Of a stretch of DNA of 64,000 nucleotides, positions 1-9,289 are shown piece by piece. Each line of letters starts with the position of its first letter. The stretch's first letter is position 1. The stretch comes from CAVYHJ01 sp963768165 [NCBI: uncultured bacterium] (lineage in GTDB: Bacteria > UBP4 > UBA4092), in assembly GCA_963768165.1 (NCBI GenBank), contig CAVYHJ010000002.1, positions 1,054,001 to 1,118,000 of the forward strand, in the 5' to 3' direction. A model generated the notes under the pieces. The model did not search any database. It was not told where the DNA came from and saw only the letters and a program-made list of their open reading frames with translations. Position numbers and translations under genes: made by a program.

Positions 1-2127
1 ATTTTATTGATTTATCTCAAAGAGGATGTCCCCCAAACGCGGACTTTAATTTATGGAACGGTTCTTTCCAGTATTACTTTAACGGCATTATCGGCATTTA
101 CCGATTACCAAATTACAGCCAATCATCTCAATATTTCTCAGGAAATGCAGGGAATATTTCACATGAACGTTCGTTTCGTTATAGTTGGAGCCATGGCACT
201 AATTTTGGATTCATTTTTAATAATTGTCATCTACGAATTTCTCTTTTTCAAAATGAAACAAGTGGGTTTATTGGGAAGAATTCTAGGTACCATGCTAATT
301 GTACTTTATTTTGACGCGTTGTTTTTTACCACGGGAAGTTTTTGGGACGATCCAACCTATAAGGTTAAATTAATCAGTCAAATTATAGGGAAAACCTACT
401 CGGGAATTCTCTATGGTAGTTTCTTATATCTCTATTTGGTTTATGTAGATCAAAACCGTTATCTAAAACAAGCCAAGGCACCAGAAGAAATAAAAGATAT
501 TTTTAACATTCTCACCTATCGAGAAAAGTACGAAATGGTTAAGACAGAGAAAGAAGAACAAGAAAAAGTATTTAGCTTAGAACAGCAACGTTCCCGGGAA
601 ACCCTTCAAAAAAGTGAAGAAAAATTTCGGCAAATCGCGGAAAATATAAATGAAGTGTTCTGGATGACAAACCCCGACAAAAACCAGATGATTTATATCA
701 GTCCCAGTTACGAGAATATTTGGGGACATACCTGTGAAAGTTTATACGAACAGCCCAAAACCTGGCTGGACGCCATTCATCCGGAGGATCGCCCGCGCAT
801 ACTGGGTTCATTGGAAAAACAAATTCGTGGAGAGTATGATGAGGAATATCGCATCGTACGCTCCGACGGGTCCATCCGCTGGATTCGGGACCGCGCTTTT
901 CCCATCCAAGACAACTCCGGTAAAATCTACCGGATCACAGGGATTGCCGAAGATATTACCAAACGGAAAGTTGCAGAACAGGAAATCGCGTTACTCAGCC
1001 ACGCCATCGGGAGTATCAATGAATGTATCAGCATCACCGACGAAGAGAATAACATTCTTTATGTGAATAAAGCCTTTTCGAAAATCTATGGATATGAAAG
1101 GCAGGAACTCATTGGAAAAAATATCGGTATCCTGGGTCTGGCAAAGGATGATAGAACCCTCCTGGATGAAATACTCCAATCCACACTGCAAGGTGGATGG
1201 AATGGGGAATTAATTAATTATAAGAAGGATGGTAGCCCATTTCCCATATTTCTTTCGACTTCTGCCATCCGGAATGACCAGAACCGCTATATAGCCCTGG
1301 TCGGTGTCGCCATGGATATCAGCGAACGTAAACGGGCGGAAGAAGAACAAAAGCGGCTACAAGACGAATTAACTAAAAAGAAACAATTGGCAGCCATCGG
1401 TGAAACGATGGAAAACATCGCACACAGTATGAAAAATATTTTTTCCGCTCTCAATAGTTCTCTTGATTTAATCGAAAAATCACTCAAAGAGAAAGATTGG
1501 AATATGATGGAAAGCTCATTTGAAATATTGCGCAATTCCTCTCTGCATCTTTATCTGCTTTTGATGAATCTGCTGGATTATTCCAAAAACCGGGAACCTG
1601 TGTTCGAGAAAATAAAAGTAAGTTCCCTTTTTGGAGAAGCCATTCGAATGTTAAAACCTTCCATAAAGAAGAAAACTATTGAATTTGAATATACCATTGA
1701 ACCCGGCGCGGAGGTTATTTTCTCCGATTTACAACGCCTGCGCCGAAATTTAATGAATTTGGGATGTAACGCGATTGATGCAATCTCTGCTTCCGGAAAG
1801 ATTCGTTTCACTTCTTCCAAAAGAGACCGCAAAGATTTTGACATGCCGGAACAACGTCCATCCAATGGACCCGATAAACCCTTGGAAAAAGTCAGTGTGA
1901 TTGAAGTGAGCGATACAGGCGGAGGGATTCCCCGGGGAGTGATGAATAATATTTTTGAACCTTTCTTCAGTACCAAAGGTTCTAAAGGAACCGGTCTCGG
2001 CTTATCGTCGGTGAAACAAATTATGGAGGAACAGGGGGGGAGAATCTTTGTGGAATCCGTGGAAGGAAAGGGAACAACCTTCCGATTGGTGTTTTCAAAT
2101 TCGCAAAATTCCCCAATACCATCCTAA
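1..2127 (+). CDS. PAS-domain sensor histidine kinase (5' end outside window)
   Basis: This is the C-terminal part of a membrane sensor kinase. The frame is open to base 1, so the TTG at base 7 is not a trusted start. The visible N-terminus has about four hydrophobic segments (residues ~8-150), then a short charged coiled coil and two PAS domains (~205-325 and ~330-445). The DHp helix carries the H-box IAHSMKNI with the phospho-acceptor His near residue 473. The HATPase domain shows the N box (NLGCNAIDAI), G1 (SDTGGGIP) and G2 (GSKGTGLGLSS), so the kinase end is complete. It probably autophosphorylates and passes phosphate to a response regulator, but none is encoded in the window. The ligand is unknown; the membrane part resembles no input domain I can name. 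The downstream gene is on the other strand, so this gene ends its transcription unit. Confidence 0.9.
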   Translation: MLLIYLKEDVPQTRTLIYGTVLSSITLTALSAFTDYQITANHLNISQEMQGIFHMNVRFVIVGAMALILDSFLIIVIYEFLFFKMKQVGLLGRILGTMLIVLYFDALFFTTGSFWDDPTYKVKLISQIIGKTYSGILYGSFLYLYLVYVDQNRYLKQAKAPEEIKDIFNILTYREKYEMVKTEKEEQEKVFSLEQQRSRETLQKSEEKFRQIAENINEVFWMTNPDKNQMIYISPSYENIWGHTCESLYEQPKTWLDAIHPEDRPRILGSLEKQIRGEYDEEYRIVRSDGSIRWIRDRAFPIQDNSGKIYRITGIAEDITKRKVAEQEIALLSHAIGSINECISITDEENNILYVNKAFSKIYGYERQELIGKNIGILGLAKDDRTLLDEILQSTLQGGWNGELINYKKDGSPFPIFLSTSAIRNDQNRYIALVGVAMDISERKRAEEEQKRLQDELTKKKQLAAIGETMENIAHSMKNIFSALNSSLDLIEKSLKEKDWNMMESSFEILRNSSLHLYLLLMNLLDYSKNREPVFEKIKVSSLFGEAIRMLKPSIKKKTIEFEYTIEPGAEVIFSDLQRLRRNLMNLGCNAIDAISASGKIRFTSSKRDRKDFDMPEQRPSNGPDKPLEKVSVIEVSDTGGGIPRGVMNNIFEPFFSTKGSKGTGLGLSSVKQIMEEQGGRIFVESVEGKGTTFRLVFSNSQNSPIPS

Positions 2128-2307
2128 TCACTTTTACTACTTGATTGGAAAAGTGCGGCAAAAAATATCTTCAAAACATTACGCCCGGACTATTGGATTT
2201 TCGGAAGAATCTTATGCACTTTAAGAGTTTTTCAGGAACCACCACTTAACCCGTATCATTACCGTCGCAATCCTCATTTAGATCTTCTTATGAGAATCCA
2301 GCAAACC

Positions 2308-2685
2308 CTACCATAAATTTTTAAATGTTTCCCGGGTATATTGAATAGTGACATCTTTATAGAAAGTGTCTTTCTTGCGATTTTTGAAATAATCTACCAG
2401 GGATTTGTTGAAGATTCTGTACAAGAATGCCAGCGGAGTCATCCCCACATAAAAGGCAAGCGTTAGAATCACTTTGGACATAATATTGCCCATAACCTTG
2501 CCAAATTTCGTCCAATAAGTGGCGATGAACAATGCCAATGACGGAATAAAAATATTGATGATCAGCAACCCGATGGCTATTCCTAAAAACCAAGCGTGAA
2601 ACGATTTTTTATGGAAGAGTAAAAATGCCACGAGCGCAACCAATACCAAAGCATTGATCGTTTTAGATATTTCCGATTGTTCCAT
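2308..2685 (-). CDS. SxtJ-like small membrane protein
   Basis: A 125-residue protein with three to four hydrophobic segments (about 10-28, 30-55, 68-90) and a basic C-terminus ending in an aromatic residue. It matches in size, layout and context the SxtJ family, small membrane proteins that accompany NodU/SxtI-type carbamoyltransferases and were named from the saxitoxin cluster. It is the last gene of a three-gene minus-strand operon, 14 bp after the 49-residue protein, with a plausible AAAGGA site upstream. Known of the family: membrane location and constant association with the carbamoyltransferase. Inference: it anchors or delivers substrate to that enzyme at the membrane. No catalytic residues can be pointed out. 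Confidence 0.72.
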   Translation of the reverse strand: MEQSEISKTINALVLVALVAFLLFHKKSFHAWFLGIAIGLLIINIFIPSLALFIATYWTKFGKVMGNIMSKVILTLAFYVGMTPLAFLYRIFNKSLVDYFKNRKKDTFYKDVTIQYTRETFKNLW

Positions 2686-2699
2686 AATACTTTAATCCT

Positions 2700-2849
2700 T
2701 TAAAAAAGCGTATAAATAAACGGTGCAATGGGCGAACTGGCGGATAAAATGATTAAAATGCCTATCAGAAGCAACATAATAATCCCCGGTAATAACCACC
2801 ATTTTTTTCGTTCTTTCAAGAAATTCCATAAGTCTTTCAGAATTGACAT
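2700..2849 (-). CDS. DUF5989/SxtK-like single-span membrane peptide (49 aa)
   Basis: A 49-residue ORF beginning MSILKDLWNFLKERKKWW and ending in SPIAPFIYTLF. An amphipathic basic N-terminal stretch is followed by one transmembrane helix (about 19-36). This is the typical pattern of the DUF5989 family, the counterpart of SxtK in the saxitoxin cluster. It lies between the carbamoyltransferase and the SxtJ-like gene, 40 bp after the first and 14 bp before the second, which is the conserved order in many genomes. A GGAGA motif precedes the ATG. Its function is unknown. The constant triad suggests a small subunit or membrane adaptor of the carbamoyltransferase. Confidence 0.78.
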   Translation of the reverse strand: MSILKDLWNFLKERKKWWLLPGIIMLLLIGILIILSASSPIAPFIYTLF

Positions 2850-2889
2850 TTTTGATTCTCCTATATCCTATTATATCATTCGAACCGTT

Positions 2890-4758
2890 TTAATCCAGTC
2901 CATATTCTTCACGCCAGTCATTTTCTTCCTTCCATTTCGGCTGGTCATTTTTATCAAACACATAATTTCCAACAATCAAATAATCCATTTCCGTCCGCAT
3001 GAAACATTTATACGCATCTTCGGGTGTGCAGACAATAGGTTCTCCCCGCACATTGAAACTGGTATTGACAATGACACCATATCCTGTTTTTTTCTTGAAT
3101 GCATTAATCAAACTCCAATACCGCGGATTGGTGTCTTTATGCACCGTTTGCAATCTTGCGGAATAGTCCAGGTGGGTAATTGCCGGAAGATCGGAACGTA
3201 CAAAATATAATTTTTCTTTCAAATTCTGTTGATAATAATTTGCCGGCAATGGATTTCTCCGCGCCTGGGTTACATTGGCAATCAAAAGCATATACGGGGA
3301 CGGTTTATTAAACTCAAAATAATCTTGAATATTTTCAATTAATACCGACGGTGCAAAGGGACGAAAACTTTCCCGGAATTTGATTTTGACATTCATCCGT
3401 TTCTGCATTTCCTTGTTCCGCGCATCCCCGATGATACTCCGATTACCCAATGCCCTGGGTCCCCATTCCATCCGGCCTTGAAACCAGCCGATGACTTTCC
3501 CCTGGTTCATTTGGTCGGCAACCATATTGCAGAGTTCGTCAAAATTATCATAATAAACATATTTCGCCTTATACTGTTTCGCCATGAGTTTGGTTTCAAT
3601 ATCGCCAAATTCAGGGCCCCAATAAGAACCTTGCATTTGGTCGTTTTTTCCATCCACAATCCGGGTCTGATCATAATACATAAAATGAATCGCATAGGCA
3701 GCTCCCAAGGCACCTCCCGCATCTCCCGCCGCCGGTTGAATCCAAATATCCTCAAAAATCTTCTCTTGAATAATTTTGGAATTGGCAACACAATTTAACG
3801 CCACACCACCGGCCAGACAAAGATATTTCGATCCCGTCAACCGCTTGGCTGTTTGCGCCATTTTCATGACAATGTCTTCGGTTACCATTTGAATCGCCAA
3901 TCCTAAATCACAATGTACTTGTTGAATCTCCGATTCCGGTTTCCGGCGTGGAAATCCAAACATTTTTTCCCATTGGTCATCGTTCGCCATCCGCAATCCG
4001 GCGGCATAATCAAAATAATCCTGATTCATCCAAATGGATCCGTCTTCTTTGACCTCCACGAGATTCTGATAAATTAAGTCCATGTATTTTTTTACGTTGT
4101 ATGAAGACGGATCGCCATAAGGCGATAACCCCATTAATTTGTATTCACCGGAATTTACTTTAAATCCCAAATAATAGGTAAATGCCGAATATAATAAACC
4201 GACGGAATGAGGAAAATATAATTCCTTGAGTAGAGTGATTTTATTCTCTTTTCCGTGTCCGATGGAGGCCGTGCTCCATTCCCCTACCCCATCAATCGTC
4301 AGAATGGCGGATTCTGGATAGGGAGACCCGTAAAACGCACTGGCCGCATGAGATAAGTGGTGACCGGAAAATAAGAGATTCATTTTATTTTTATCAAAAG
4401 TTTCGATCTTCGTAAGTTCATCGAGAATTAACTTTTTCAAAAAAAGTTTTTCTTTAATCCAAACAGGAATCGCCGATAGAAACGATCTCAATCCCTGGGG
4501 AGCAAATACATAATAAGTCTCCAACAAACGTTCAAATTTGAGAAACGGCTTATCATAAAAGACCACGGCGTCCAATTCATCAATGCGAAATCCGCTGTAT
4601 TGCAAACAGAAACGGACGGCATGGACGGGAAATCCAGGATCGTGCTTTTTCCGGCTGAACCGTTCTTCCTGAGCGGCGGCTACGATTTTCCCGTCTTCCA
4701 AAATCACTGCTGCGGAATCATGATAAAACGCTGAAATACCTAGAATGCGTATGCTCAT
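2890..4758 (-). CDS. NodU/SxtI-type O-carbamoyltransferase
   Basis: A 622-residue enzyme expected to move a carbamoyl group from carbamoyl phosphate, via carbamoyl-AMP, onto a hydroxyl of a sugar or small molecule. The N-terminal ASKHA/Kae1-like domain opens with MSIRILGISAFYHDSAAVI and carries the metal-binding histidine stretch GHHLSHAASAF and the ATP-site loop LTIDGVGEWS. The C-terminal domain contains WFQGRMEWGPRALGNRSI, a signature of the family. The length is normal for the NodU/CmcH group. It leads a three-gene operon with two small membrane proteins, and the acceptor is probably an envelope glycan or glycolipid because acetyltransferase and YfhO genes lie next door. The acceptor is inferred, not seen. 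Confidence 0.93.
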   Translation of the reverse strand: MSIRILGISAFYHDSAAVILEDGKIVAAAQEERFSRKKHDPGFPVHAVRFCLQYSGFRIDELDAVVFYDKPFLKFERLLETYYVFAPQGLRSFLSAIPVWIKEKLFLKKLILDELTKIETFDKNKMNLLFSGHHLSHAASAFYGSPYPESAILTIDGVGEWSTASIGHGKENKITLLKELYFPHSVGLLYSAFTYYLGFKVNSGEYKLMGLSPYGDPSSYNVKKYMDLIYQNLVEVKEDGSIWMNQDYFDYAAGLRMANDDQWEKMFGFPRRKPESEIQQVHCDLGLAIQMVTEDIVMKMAQTAKRLTGSKYLCLAGGVALNCVANSKIIQEKIFEDIWIQPAAGDAGGALGAAYAIHFMYYDQTRIVDGKNDQMQGSYWGPEFGDIETKLMAKQYKAKYVYYDNFDELCNMVADQMNQGKVIGWFQGRMEWGPRALGNRSIIGDARNKEMQKRMNVKIKFRESFRPFAPSVLIENIQDYFEFNKPSPYMLLIANVTQARRNPLPANYYQQNLKEKLYFVRSDLPAITHLDYSARLQTVHKDTNPRYWSLINAFKKKTGYGVIVNTSFNVRGEPIVCTPEDAYKCFMRTEMDYLIVGNYVFDKNDQPKWKEENDWREEYGLD

Positions 4759-4813
4759 GGTGATTTATTCTTTTATAACAAGATTTTTATTTTGATAATA
4801 GAAACCAACTCTA

Positions 4814-4842
4814 TTGACGTAATACTTGAGAAAAGAAATAAT
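4814..4842 (+). promoter_or_regulatory. Candidate sigma-70 promoter for the YfhO gene
   Basis: TTGACG at 4814-4819 and AATAAT at 4837-4842, with a 17-bp spacer. It lies in the 164-bp divergent gap and points toward the gene starting at 4923, about 80 bp downstream. Found by motif match only. Confidence 0.35.
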
Positions 4843-4922
4843 AACATAAGGTTTTCCTCTTCCCCAAATACGATAAGATGGTTTTTGTCAGGAATATTTA
4901 TTAATGATAAAATGTACCAACT

Positions 4923-7391
4923 ATGTCTGGAGTTAAAGATGTTCATGTCTCTATAACTTTGAATTCCTTCAAAAATTGGATGTCTAAAAAAGAGTTTCGG
5001 GATGGATGGGTAATTCTAAGTATTATTATTTTGCCGATTCTCTATTTTTCCAGGATTCTATTTACGAATACGGTAATCCCAAATGGAGACTGGTCTCAAA
5101 TTTTTTATCCGACACGCGATTTGGCACGGGAGCAGTTGCTCAAAGGGCATTTCCCATTATGGAATCCTTATGAATTTATGGGTTGTCCGTTATTCGCCAC
5201 GTGGCAAGTCGGTGTCTTGTATCCATTCAATTTGATTTTCTTACCATTGTCCCCTGTTATGGCCATGAAGTGCGTTTCCTGTTTGAATATTATCGTTGCC
5301 GGGTTGGGAATGTACCTATTTGCCAGAAAGATTATTTCTTTCCCACCCTTCAGCGCGTTGGTATCTAGTATATTATTTATGTTCGGTGGATATTTTCCTG
5401 TTCATTACGAACACATCAACCATGTGAGCGTGGGTGTGTGGATTCCTTTGCTGCTGTACTGCGCACACCGCAGTATTTTAGACCCAGACAATCATTGTGT
5501 TTCCTTGAAGAGTTTCCTTGGGTATGGAATTCTCGCCGGAATGATTCTGACGATACAGGTGTTTGCGGGTCATCCGCAAATCTTATTTTATTCATTGCTC
5601 ATTCTATGTCTGTATTATTTGACATTAATATCCTATGCATTAATTCATAAGAATAAAACTATTTTCTCACGTGTTTTCTTTTCCGGTGTGCTAATCTTCG
5701 TCATAGGCTTAGGACTCAGTGCCATTCAATGGATTCCCTCTCGAGAATTGTTCAGCTTATCAGTGCGTACAACAATGGATACATATGAAAGTTATGGTAC
5801 ACTCTATTCCCTTGAACCGCGGCATTTACTAACCTTTATTCTCCCACATGTATTCGGAGATACGTCTGGATATTTTTGGGGTGAAGGTAATTTCACTGAA
5901 ACGACGGGATACCTTGGAGTCTTACCGATTTTCCTATTGGTTCTATCGTTTGCGTATATCCGAAACTCATTATCACAAAAGCAAGGATATAGCTTCACCC
6001 TACCTTATTTTATTTATTTATTTCTCATTGTTACTGGCATAATAAGTTTATCTTTATGTGTAGGAAAATATAACCCACTTTATCCGTTAGCCTACTGGAT
6101 AATCTTTCCTTTACACGATTTCCGATGCCCGTCGCGTTTTTTGCTGGTATTGAGTTTTACGCTATCTTTATTGGCGGGATTTGGGTCCACCTTTCTGACA
6201 GAAATTTTTCAAAGAAAAAATGATACTAAGTCATGGATGAACTGGATTCACGGCACCAGCCTATTCCTGATCATCCCAACTCTTTTTGCCTTGTTTGACA
6301 TTTCTCAAAGACCCACTTTTTCGATAAATGCATTTCTGAGTTTGTATCAATATGATATGGGAATCCTGATTAGTATTATTCTCATCTTTTATATTATTTT
6401 ATATCTCACCATTCATAAAAAAATTTGGTCAAATGTGGGTTTAGGGATATGTTTGTTTATAATTTTATTGGATTTATTTCTCTTCAGCCTCACTCTCCCG
6501 TTCCATAATCTAACCGAAAGAACGGTATTACAAAAACCGTATCCTACGGTATTAGCAATGAAATCCAGCCATGAACCGTTCCGCATGGCAAGAAATCTGA
6601 AAGATCTTGTGGGAGGAGATTTATATTCCACGATAAATCATTTTAATCGTCTTCAGTCCAATCTTAATATTCTCTACCGAATCGCAGATCTCTGGGGATA
6701 TCCAGAGGGTCTTATTCCAATTCAAAACTATTATGATGCTCTATACAAATTCCAAGACCAGTTATTTTCTTCACATCCCAACGCGCAATTGCTGGGAATG
6801 ATGAATGTGAAATATTATTTGTCCGATGATTCGGTTTCCAGTCCCGGATTTACTTTCCTGTCAGAAGGAGGGACTGTTCTCATTTATCAAAATAATTTTT
6901 GTCTTCCCATGGTTTATTGGAAATCAAAAGCGGTTGCTGCCGATAATGATGTAGAAATTCTGAAAGAAATGTCTAAACCATCATTTTCTGTAGAGTCTCC
7001 TCTTTTTTTGAATAAAACCAAGTCACTGGATTATGTACTAAATCATTTTACAAAACCAAGTTTGAATATGAAAACTCAGGATATTCAAATTCATAATTTA
7101 AGTCCCACTCAATTTGAAGTCAATACCCGGACCCCTCAAGATGGTTTTTTGGTTTTCAGCATAACTCCGTATCTCGGTTGGAATTGTTTCCTGGACAATC
7201 AACAGGTTCCGACCTATCGAGCCAATATTTTGTTCAATGCTATATTTCTACCCGAAGGGACTCATCATATTACTTATCAGTTCCAATCCGATTCCTTTAG
7301 AAAAGGACTCCTGATATCTGTCATAACATTGGGATTGGTTATTTTTACTTCACTGTATCTTTTCATTCGCAAAGAATCAATGATAGAATAA
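4923..7391 (+). CDS. YfhO-family polytopic membrane protein
   Basis: An 822-residue protein with about a dozen transmembrane helices between residues 27 and 525, a soluble C-terminal part, and a last helix near 795-815. The first loop contains PNGDWSQIFYPTRDLAREQLLKG and PLWNPYEFMGCPLFA, the pattern of YfhO proteins, which are GT-C-like. The C-terminal beta-rich region ends with YLGWNCFLDNQQVPTYRANILFNAIFLPEGTHHI, the typical 'PGW...DG...N..F..v.lp.G.H' tail. In Gram-positive bacteria YfhO is linked to glycosylation of teichoic acids, so a lipid-linked sugar transfer role is likely. It is followed after 7 bp by the metabolic gene at 7399, probably co-transcribed. Donor and acceptor are unknown. 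Confidence 0.85.
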   Translation: MSGVKDVHVSITLNSFKNWMSKKEFRDGWVILSIIILPILYFSRILFTNTVIPNGDWSQIFYPTRDLAREQLLKGHFPLWNPYEFMGCPLFATWQVGVLYPFNLIFLPLSPVMAMKCVSCLNIIVAGLGMYLFARKIISFPPFSALVSSILFMFGGYFPVHYEHINHVSVGVWIPLLLYCAHRSILDPDNHCVSLKSFLGYGILAGMILTIQVFAGHPQILFYSLLILCLYYLTLISYALIHKNKTIFSRVFFSGVLIFVIGLGLSAIQWIPSRELFSLSVRTTMDTYESYGTLYSLEPRHLLTFILPHVFGDTSGYFWGEGNFTETTGYLGVLPIFLLVLSFAYIRNSLSQKQGYSFTLPYFIYLFLIVTGIISLSLCVGKYNPLYPLAYWIIFPLHDFRCPSRFLLVLSFTLSLLAGFGSTFLTEIFQRKNDTKSWMNWIHGTSLFLIIPTLFALFDISQRPTFSINAFLSLYQYDMGILISIILIFYIILYLTIHKKIWSNVGLGICLFIILLDLFLFSLTLPFHNLTERTVLQKPYPTVLAMKSSHEPFRMARNLKDLVGGDLYSTINHFNRLQSNLNILYRIADLWGYPEGLIPIQNYYDALYKFQDQLFSSHPNAQLLGMMNVKYYLSDDSVSSPGFTFLSEGGTVLIYQNNFCLPMVYWKSKAVAADNDVEILKEMSKPSFSVESPLFLNKTKSLDYVLNHFTKPSLNMKTQDIQIHNLSPTQFEVNTRTPQDGFLVFSITPYLGWNCFLDNQQVPTYRANILFNAIFLPEGTHHITYQFQSDSFRKGLLISVITLGLVIFTSLYLFIRKESMIE

Positions 7392-7398
7392 TCCACTT

Positions 7399-9234
7399 AT
7401 GCCGAATATTCCATTTTTAGAGGCTTTAGAAGATAATTTGCTGGTTTGTGACGGCGCCATGGGCACCATGCTCTATGAAAAAGGCGTGTATATCAACCGT
7501 AATTACGATGAATTAAATCTTGTGGATGCTCCTTTGGTAGAAAAAATTCATGCGGCATATCTCAAAGCTGGAGCGGAAATTTTGGAAACCAATACCTTTG
7601 GCGCCAACCGGATTAAACTGGCGGGGTATAGTCTGGAACAGAAAACGCGCGATATTAATATTGCCGGTGTGAAAATCGCCAGAAAAATAGCGGGCGAGAA
7701 AGCGTATGTCGCCGGGTCGGTCGGTCCATTATCAAAAGCGATTAAGCCCTTGGGTGGAATTACCCCGGAGGAGGCATTATCCGTTTTCAAAGAACAAATC
7801 CAAGCCTTGGTGGATGGTGGAGTTGATTTAATTATTCTGGAAACTTTTTCGGATTTGATTGAATTAAAAATTGCCATTAAAGCTGCCAAAGGAATTTGTA
7901 ATCTTCCGATCATCGCTCAGATGTCATTTACGGAAGACGGAAAAACCACCAACGGGCATACGCCAGAAGAAATCGCCACAGCGTTAGGTTCCCTGAAATT
8001 AGCCGCTATTGGCGCGAATTGTAGTGTCGGTCCCCAGATTGTTCTGGATGTGATAACAAAAATGTCTTCGGTCTATCATGGGAAACTTTCTGCTCAACCG
8101 AATGCCGGTTCCCCTTCTATCATTGATGGGAGGGTTCTATATTTGGCGTCACCCACCTATCTGGCGGAATTTGCCAGGAAATATGTCAATGCCGGTGTCA
8201 ATATTATTGGTGGATGTTGCGGGACTACACCTAATCATATTTATGAAGTCCGTAATATGGTCAAGATGCTGCGACCTCCTAAAATGAAAAACGTAGCCGT
8301 CGAAGTTAAACCTATTCAAGGTAAAGAAGTCGCCCGGGTGGAACCTGCCAAACCTCATGAAAAATCCAAGCTGGGCGCCAATCTGGGTAAAAAATTCTGC
8401 GTCAGTGTGGAACTGGACGCACCCAAAGGCACTGACCCGTCCAAAGTGATTGAAGGCGCCAAATTGTGTTTACAAAACGGTGTGGACGCAATTAACGTCG
8501 CCGATGCACCACGCGCCATGGCACGGATGCACAATATCGCCATGTGCCGTTTGATTCAGGAAAATGTGGGTATTGAGACAATTCTCCATGTGTGTTGCCG
8601 CGACCGTAATTTGATTGCCTTGCAAGGTGACTTAATCGGTTGTCATGCTCTGGACATTCATAATCTTGTCATTATCACGGGTGACCCGCCCAAACTCGGC
8701 GATTATCCGAATTGCACCGCCGTCTATGATGTGGATGCGATTGGGTTGACACGAATCGCCAATTTATTGAATCAAGGAATGGACCTGGCGGGAAACCCTA
8801 TTTCTCCCCCTACCAAACTCCTTATCGCGGTCGGTGCCAATCCCGGAGCACCGGATTTGGAAAAGGAGATTCAACGCTATGAACAAAAAGTGGAAGCTGG
8901 CGCGGAATTCTGCATGACCCAGCCGGTCTATGATGTCCGTACTTTGGAAAATTTTCTGAAACGTACGTCCCATATTAAACTTCCTATAATGATGGGTCTC
9001 CTGCCTTTACGCAGTTTCAAAAACGCGGAATTTTTACATAACGAAGTCCCGGGGATGCAAATCCCGGAGAAAATCAGGGAACGAATGAGAGTCGCCGGGG
9101 ATAATGGCGCAAAAGAAGGAATTCTCATCGCTCAAGAAGCTCTCAAAGAAGCCAAACAAATGGTTCAAGGCACATATCTCATGCCGCCTTTTAACCGTGC
9201 GGATGTCGCATTGGAAGTATTGCAAGTACTTTAA
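7399..9234 (+). CDS. Bifunctional homocysteine S-methyltransferase / 5,10-methylenetetrahydrofolate reductase
   Basis: A 611-residue cytosolic fusion of the YitJ type. Residues 1-290 form the homocysteine-binding barrel, with CDGAMGTML, ETNTFGAN, GANCSVGP and the zinc-binding GGCCGTTP near residues 273-280. After a proline- and lysine-rich linker (~295-325), residues 330-605 form a MetF-like reductase barrel (VSVELDAPKGTDPSKVIEGA, TGDPPKLGDYP, EFCMTQPVYD). Together they would make methyl-THF and transfer its methyl to homocysteine for methionine and SAM synthesis. There is no cobalamin-binding domain, so it is not a full MetH. It sits, unusually, between envelope genes, 7 bp after the YfhO gene and 55 bp before the MBOAT gene, which may be simple co-transcription. 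Confidence 0.93.
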   Translation: MPNIPFLEALEDNLLVCDGAMGTMLYEKGVYINRNYDELNLVDAPLVEKIHAAYLKAGAEILETNTFGANRIKLAGYSLEQKTRDINIAGVKIARKIAGEKAYVAGSVGPLSKAIKPLGGITPEEALSVFKEQIQALVDGGVDLIILETFSDLIELKIAIKAAKGICNLPIIAQMSFTEDGKTTNGHTPEEIATALGSLKLAAIGANCSVGPQIVLDVITKMSSVYHGKLSAQPNAGSPSIIDGRVLYLASPTYLAEFARKYVNAGVNIIGGCCGTTPNHIYEVRNMVKMLRPPKMKNVAVEVKPIQGKEVARVEPAKPHEKSKLGANLGKKFCVSVELDAPKGTDPSKVIEGAKLCLQNGVDAINVADAPRAMARMHNIAMCRLIQENVGIETILHVCCRDRNLIALQGDLIGCHALDIHNLVIITGDPPKLGDYPNCTAVYDVDAIGLTRIANLLNQGMDLAGNPISPPTKLLIAVGANPGAPDLEKEIQRYEQKVEAGAEFCMTQPVYDVRTLENFLKRTSHIKLPIMMGLLPLRSFKNAEFLHNEVPGMQIPEKIRERMRVAGDNGAKEGILIAQEALKEAKQMVQGTYLMPPFNRADVALEVLQVL

Positions 9235-9289
9235 GTTTACCGGTTTGTTCACAATAATTGCAATGATTTTGGGGTCTTGAAAACTAATT

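Noticed and set aside
1287-1976. Long minus-strand ORFs inside the histidine kinase gene
   Set aside because: They are antisense shadows of a gene with complete kinase motifs.
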